Source: Selenomonas sp. (lineage in GTDB: Bacteria > Bacillota_C > Negativicutes > Selenomonadales > Selenomonadaceae). From it: DNA of 15,714 nucleotides. The stretch lies in contig NZ_JAILPX010000014.1 in assembly GCF_024699275.1 (NCBI RefSeq), forward strand, positions 1-15,714, in the 5' to 3' direction. The notes under the pieces are model-generated. The model saw only the letters and a list, made by a program, of their open reading frames with translations, ran no database searches and was not told the DNA's origin. A program made the translations under genes and the position numbers. Within the stretch, counting starts at the first letter, position 1. Each line of letters starts with the position of its first letter. Of the stretch, positions 12,609-15,714 are shown in pieces.

Positions 12609-14693
12609 ATGAGTGGTCTATTGGACAGACTGAATGTCAAGCAGAAAATTATGGTGTCGGTTTCCGGGTTATTTATCGTTATTATGCTGGTATTGGGTAT
12701 CGTATTGGATCGGGTGATTACCAGCAATGAAATGGCAAACTTTGAGGAGGAAACCGTTCTGCAATCTACCCAAGTGGACAATGCCATGAATTTATTCTTG
12801 AATGGCCTGCGGGATGGGTTGATCAACATGGCCAATGATCCGGTATTGCGCAATGGTGGTGAGATTACCCGCTACATGGATGAAGGGGTAATGGCAACGG
12901 CATCATCAGATGGTAATATCGTCATGGATCCCCAGGCTAAGGGTGGCTTTGAACTGGCCGCCTATCAGTTGTTTCAGCGCTTTGGAGAAGCCAATAAGGA
13001 AAGTGTGTCGGTAGTCAGCTATGGTACCGCAGATGGTGGTTACCTGCAGTATCCGGCAGTCAAGCGAAAAAAAGGCTATGATTCCCGGGCCAGAAGCTGG
13101 TTTAAGGATAGTATGGCTGATGTAAACAAGGTGCGCATCACAAAACCCTTTAAGACTTCCAAGGGTACGCCCACTGTTGGTATCTTTGCTACAGTTAAGA
13201 GTATGACGGGAGAACCTCTAGGCGTTTTGGGGTTGAATATCGATCTGCCCGTTGTTACGGATATGATTTCCGGCATCAAAATCGGTCAGACTGGTTATAT
13301 TATGATGCTGGATGCAGATGATGTAATTATCGCCGATCCTAAGCATCCTGAAGCGGACTTCAAAAAATTGTCGGAATCGGAGCTGGGGGATTTGGCCAGC
13401 GTGAATACGGCAACCAAGGGGTTACAGGAGATTTCCCTGGACGGTACCACGAAGATGGTCAATGCGTACGTATCCGAAACTACTGGCTATAAATATCTGA
13501 CCGTTGTGGACCGTTCCCAGCTGATGGCCAGCGTAAATCATATGCGTATGATTTTGGCAGGTGTCCTGGTGGTGGCACTGGTGCTGCTATTCTTTGCTAC
13601 TTATACTATTTCCAATATGATCGTATCTCCGTTGCGGGGCTTGCAGTCCTCTGCTGAACGGCTGGCCGATGGCGATTTGCGGGATACGGATGTGACGGTG
13701 GAATCCGATGATGAAATCGGCAATCTGTCCCGTTCCTTCCATACCATGACCAAGGAACTCACTAATCTGCTCAAACAGATTAAGGGCAGTGCAGACGAGG
13801 TTTCCAATTCCTCGGGGCAAATGTCTGGCGGCGTGGAACAGGTGGCGGAAACCATTACCCATGTGGCCGAACAGGTAGGGGATATTGCAGAAGCTGCCAG
13901 TCATCAGAGTGACACCATGGATAACGTGGTGGGCAATATCCGGGAAATGACGGAACACGTCAATGGCATTGCCGAAAAATCCGCCAATATCAGCAAGACC
14001 TCCAGTATGGCAGGTGCTGCCGCCAAAGAAGGTGTATCTGCCATCGAAGGGGCTGTGGAGCAGATGAAGATTGCCCATAAGACCGTGGTGGAATCTGCAA
14101 AGAATGTCGATGAGTTAGGTAAGAGCTCCGAGCAGATTGGGGAAATCATCAATACCATCCAGAGCATTGCAGAACAGACAAACCTGCTGGCCCTTAACGC
14201 CGCCATTGAGGCAGCCCGGGCTGGAGAACAGGGGCGCGGGTTCTCTGTGGTGGCAGATGAAGTACGGAAGCTGGCTGAGCAGTCTTCGGAAGCAGCTACG
14301 GAAATTGCCCAGATGATCAGCGGGGTACAGCAGGTGACCAAGCGGGCCGTGGAATCCATGAACGCTGGTACCGAACAGGTCAGCACCAGTGGCCGTAAGG
14401 TAATCGATGCCGGTGAAAAATTCCGCCAGATTGCTGCTCATATTGAAGAAGTGGATACCCTCATTAAAGATGCGGAACAACGTGCTGCTAAGGTGGCCGA
14501 TGACGGTGTAAGTGTATTGCGGGATGCTGAGGATGTGGAGGAAACCACCAAACAGATCACCCAGAATATCGCTTCGATTTCGGCGGCTACGGAGGAACAA
14601 TCTGCATCCATGGAAGAACTGGCTGCTTCCAGCCATAGACTGGCTAATATGGCCGAAGAGCTCCAGCAGGAGAGTGCTCGATTCAAATTCTGA
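12609..14693 (+). CDS. methyl-accepting chemotaxis protein (dCache sensor)
   Basis: This encodes a 694-residue chemoreceptor. Order: a short cytoplasmic start, TM1 (about 15-34), a periplasmic double-Cache domain (about 36-310), TM2 (about 314-334), HAMP (about 335-388) and a long methyl-accepting coiled coil. The coiled coil has the conserved hairpin tip [20 protein letters not shown] and [16 protein letters not shown] near 520-560. In the sensor, YDSRARSWF (157-165) keeps the R-x-W of amino-acid-binding dCache domains, and GLNID resembles their later Asp. The intervening Tyr-x-Asp seems absent (KPFKTSKG), so the ligand is uncertain. It would signal through CheW and CheA to the flagellar motor. 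Ribosome binding sites are GAGGAG and AAGGA. No CheW-binding C-terminal pentapeptide is seen. It stands alone after trmD. Confidence 0.95.
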   Translation: MSGLLDRLNVKQKIMVSVSGLFIVIMLVLGIVLDRVITSNEMANFEEETVLQSTQVDNAMNLFLNGLRDGLINMANDPVLRNGGEITRYMDEGVMATASSDGNIVMDPQAKGGFELAAYQLFQRFGEANKESVSVVSYGTADGGYLQYPAVKRKKGYDSRARSWFKDSMADVNKVRITKPFKTSKGTPTVGIFATVKSMTGEPLGVLGLNIDLPVVTDMISGIKIGQTGYIMMLDADDVIIADPKHPEADFKKLSESELGDLASVNTATKGLQEISLDGTTKMVNAYVSETTGYKYLTVVDRSQLMASVNHMRMILAGVLVVALVLLFFATYTISNMIVSPLRGLQSSAERLADGDLRDTDVTVESDDEIGNLSRSFHTMTKELTNLLKQIKGSADEVSNSSGQMSGGVEQVAETITHVAEQVGDIAEAASHQSDTMDNVVGNIREMTEHVNGIAEKSANISKTSSMAGAAAKEGVSAIEGAVEQMKIAHKTVVESAKNVDELGKSSEQIGEIINTIQSIAEQTNLLALNAAIEAARAGEQGRGFSVVADEVRKLAEQSSEAATEIAQMISGVQQVTKRAVESMNAGTEQVSTSGRKVIDAGEKFRQIAAHIEEVDTLIKDAEQRAAKVADDGVSVLRDAEDVEETTKQITQNIASISAATEEQSASMEELAASSHRLANMAEELQQESARFKF

Positions 14694-14734
14694 AACCTGC
14701 ATGAAAGTTTTTTTAATAAAAGTGAAAAAAAGAT

Positions 14735-14763
14735 TTGACAAGGGCGGATATATCTGTTAATAT
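14735..14763 (+). promoter_or_regulatory. tRNA-Leu promoter
   Basis: TTGACA (14735-14740) and TAATAT (14758-14763) are 17 bases apart, 30 bases before the tRNA. The A-rich run just upstream may serve as an UP element. Confidence 0.85.
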
Positions 14764-14773
14764 ATTATCTGTC

Positions 14774-14790
14774 AGCAACACAGAGTTGCT
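14774..14790 (+). other. hairpin at the 5' end of the tRNA precursor
   Basis: AGCAAC (14774-14779) pairs perfectly with GTTGCT (14785-14790) around ACAGA. It ends three bases before the mature tRNA 5' end and starts a few bases after the predicted transcription start, so the precursor leader is almost entirely this hairpin. Confidence 0.4.
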
Positions 14791-14793
14791 AAC

Positions 14794-14880
14794 GCCGGTG
14801 TGGCGGAATTGGCAGACGCAGCAGACTCAAAATCTGCCGTTGGCAACAACGTATCGGTTCAAGTCCGATCACCGGCACCA
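14794..14880 (+). tRNA. tRNA-Leu (anticodon CAA)
   Basis: This is an 87-base class II tRNA with a long variable arm. The acceptor GCCGGTG (14794-14800) pairs with CACCGGC (14870-14876), followed by A and an encoded CCA. The anticodon stem GCAGA/TCTGC frames the loop CTCAAAA, with anticodon CAA at 14828-14830, reading UUG. The T arm contains GGTTCAAGTCC. The gene has its own promoter and terminator and is followed by mobile-element remnants, which fits use as an integration site. Confidence 0.97.
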
Positions 14881-14890
14881 CTTGTAAATC

Positions 14891-14923
14891 AAGGCCTCGT
14901 GAGATTTTCACGGGGCCTTTTTT
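14891..14923 (+). terminator. tRNA-Leu terminator
   Basis: AAGGCCTCGTGA (14891-14902) pairs with TCACGGGGCCTT (14908-14919), 12 bp with one G-U pair, and six T residues (14918-14923). It starts ten bases after the tRNA. Confidence 0.9.
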
Positions 14924-14942
14924 GTTGTTCATTTTTTGAAAT

Positions 14943-14988
14943 TTGACTACCACTTGACTACCACTAGAATTTAATCGGTAGTATCAAA
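14943..14988. repeat. tandem 11-bp repeat with an inverted relative, possible integrase arm sites
   Basis: TTGACTACCAC occurs twice head to tail (14943-14953 and 14954-14964). A degenerate inverted copy, reading TTTGATACTACC on the minus strand, lies at 14977-14988. Short direct repeats of this kind just after a tRNA are typical of arm-type sites left by tyrosine-recombinase elements. No integrase gene remains in view. Confidence 0.5.
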
Positions 14989-15000
14989 TTTATTTAATTA

Positions 15001-15020
15001 CCCCTGCATTTTTACAGGGG
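15001..15020. other. 6-bp stem hairpin beside the IS30 remnant
   Basis: CCCCTG (15001-15006) pairs with CAGGGG (15015-15020) around an 8-base loop. It lies just past the 3' end of the truncated transposase frame on the minus strand. It could be a weak terminator or an element end; function is unknown. Confidence 0.3.
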
Positions 15021-15030
15021 CAAGTAATTG

Positions 15031-15210
15031 TCATTTTGCCGTGTACTGCGGAGTACGACCGCGGCTGCTTTTACGCACCGGTGTACCACGTCGGAGTTCG
15101 TAAAATACAGTTGTGTGAGCACAGCCGACTTCAGCAGCGATTCTGCGGAGCGATAATCCTTGCCGATGAAGCGCCTGAATCATGCCGCGTTCTTCCAAGG
15201 AAAGGTGGCC
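15031..15210 (-). pseudogene. truncated IS30-type transposase, N-terminal HTH fragment
   Basis: The minus strand from 15210 to 15031 encodes 59 codons with the look of the N-terminal helix-turn-helix region of IS30-family transposases: GHLSLEERGMIQALHRQGLS, then LRRIAAEVGCAHTTVFYELRRG and RGRTPQYTAK before a stop. The full proteins are around 300 residues or more, so the DDE catalytic domain is missing. A TAA codon lies immediately upstream at 15211-15213, so no normal start is present; TTG or ATG within the fragment would be unnatural. It appears cut at both ends. The 5' cut falls where the sequence changes to the AT-rich leader of the neighbouring ISLre2-type gene. Confidence 0.7.
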
Positions 15211-15239
15211 TTAGTGTAAAATATTTCTCGGTCGATTGT

Positions 15240-15268
15240 TTGCAATAGAAAAGGAAACCCTGTATCAT
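15240..15268 (+). promoter_or_regulatory. putative promoter of the ISLre2-type transposase
   Basis: TTGCAA (15240-15245) and TATCAT (15263-15268) are 17 bases apart, about 37 bases before the transposase start. This is a reasonable element-borne promoter. Confidence 0.5.
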
Positions 15269-15304
15269 GGTGTATGCACTAAAAACACAAGAAACAGGAT
15301 TCCC

Positions 15305-15714
15305 ATGAACAATATTTTAACAGAAATAATCAATATAGTAAAGACCGCCACTAATAATATTGACCGAGAAGATAGGCTGAGAAAATATTTCGAGTCAATG
15401 GCGTGCAGAATGGTAAGCGAGGCCCTTGAGGCAATAGACCGTGAATTGGTGGGAACGCACTATATCGCAGACTTTGATCATAGGAAAGCAGTCAAAGCCA
15501 TGACGGATTACCTGTCCATGCATTACGATTTAAGCAAGACCATAGTGATGAGCAATAGTGACGGCGGCCCCGTCTATACCCAGTCCGTTTTTGAAGAAAT
15601 CCTTGGCAGGACTAAAAGACATGAGCATTTTATGGATTCCTACCATGTAAACAAGAAGATAAAAGACCGGATTGCCTGGGCAGGCAAAGAACTGACCGAT
15701 GAGCTCCACAAAGC
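15305..15714 (+). pseudogene. ISLre2-type transposase, apparently internally deleted, runs off the window
   Basis: ATG 15305, with AGGA five bases upstream, opens a frame of 136 complete codons to the window end. The N-terminal part (RKYFESMACRMVSEALEAID, residues 27-45) and the downstream part (SNSDGGPVYTQSVFEEI, 83-99, and KRHEHFMDSYHVNKKIKDRI, 104-123) are characteristic of ISLre2-family transposases. In the full-length proteins I know, the SDGG motif lies a couple of hundred residues further along, after a conserved middle region absent here. The apparent junction is after V49 (about 15449-15454) and stays in frame. It may be a decayed copy or a deletion derivative. The missing 3' part cannot be judged. 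Classed as a pseudogene on length inference. Confidence 0.65.

Noticed and set aside
15036..15248. Plus-strand 70-residue open frame in the mobile-element region
   Set aside because: It is antisense to the IS30-type fragment, which carries recognisable helix-turn-helix sequence on the minus strand.
15211..15268. Start of the IS30-type protein from minus-strand ATG 15268 followed by a frameshift
   Set aside because: That frame can be read up to the junction, but it overlaps the promoter and leader of the ISLre2-type gene, so insertion by that element is the simpler explanation.
1..15714. CRISPR array, defence island or biosynthetic cluster
   Set aside because: No spaced repeat array and no nuclease, restriction or biosynthetic module is visible; apart from the last 800 bases the region is core housekeeping.

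Overview
The window looks like chromosome from a Gram-negative Firmicute of the class Negativicutes, most likely Selenomonas or a close relative. The strongest clue is a PLP-dependent lysine/ornithine decarboxylase (545-1726). It carries the residues A44, G45, V46, P54 and S322 that I recall from the dual-specificity Selenomonas ruminantium enzyme. That enzyme makes the cadaverine that decorates peptidoglycan in this group. Firmicute-type synteny (ylxM-ffh-rpsP-khpA-ylqD-rimM-trmD) agrees. Taxonomy is inferred from remembered protein sequence and was not searched.

Layout. 1-300: rpmB (L28) on the minus strand, with its promoter and a hairpin terminator. 380-1950: the decarboxylase gene, preceded by a palindrome and a leader hairpin. 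It is coupled by a TAATG overlap to a 61-residue Nif11-like small protein and closed by a strong hairpin. 1964-2245: a small membrane protein on the minus strand with its own promoter, next to an AT-rich intergenic region. 2490-7168: ruvA, ruvB, queH, a SpoIID/LytB-domain protein and queA, tightly packed and ended by a terminator. 7176-8317: a secreted protein with a FlgT-like N-terminus and its own promoter. 8330-12530: ylxM and ffh (signal recognition particle), then rpsP, khpA, an internal terminator, ylqD, rimM and trmD, a co-translational targeting, ribosome maturation and tRNA modification cluster. 12609-14693: a methyl-accepting chemotaxis protein with a dCache sensor. 14735-14923: tRNA-Leu(CAA) with promoter and terminator. 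14930-15714: mobile-element debris, namely repeats resembling integrase arm sites, a truncated IS30-type transposase and an ISLre2-type transposase that appears internally deleted and runs off the window end.

How the genes work together. RuvA and RuvB form the Holliday-junction branch migration motor; ruvC is not in view. QueA makes epoxyqueuosine on tRNA and QueH reduces it to queuosine, so the last two steps of that pathway share one operon. Ffh, S16, KhpA, RimM and TrmD all serve translation. The final 800 bases behave like a tRNA-linked integration hotspot.

Most genes are ordinary housekeeping genes. The items most worth a second look are the long interrupted palindrome around the perfect consensus promoter of ylxM-ffh, the Nif11-like partner of the decarboxylase with the leader structures upstream, the related hairpins either side of the small membrane gene, and the nested transposase remnants after tRNA-Leu.
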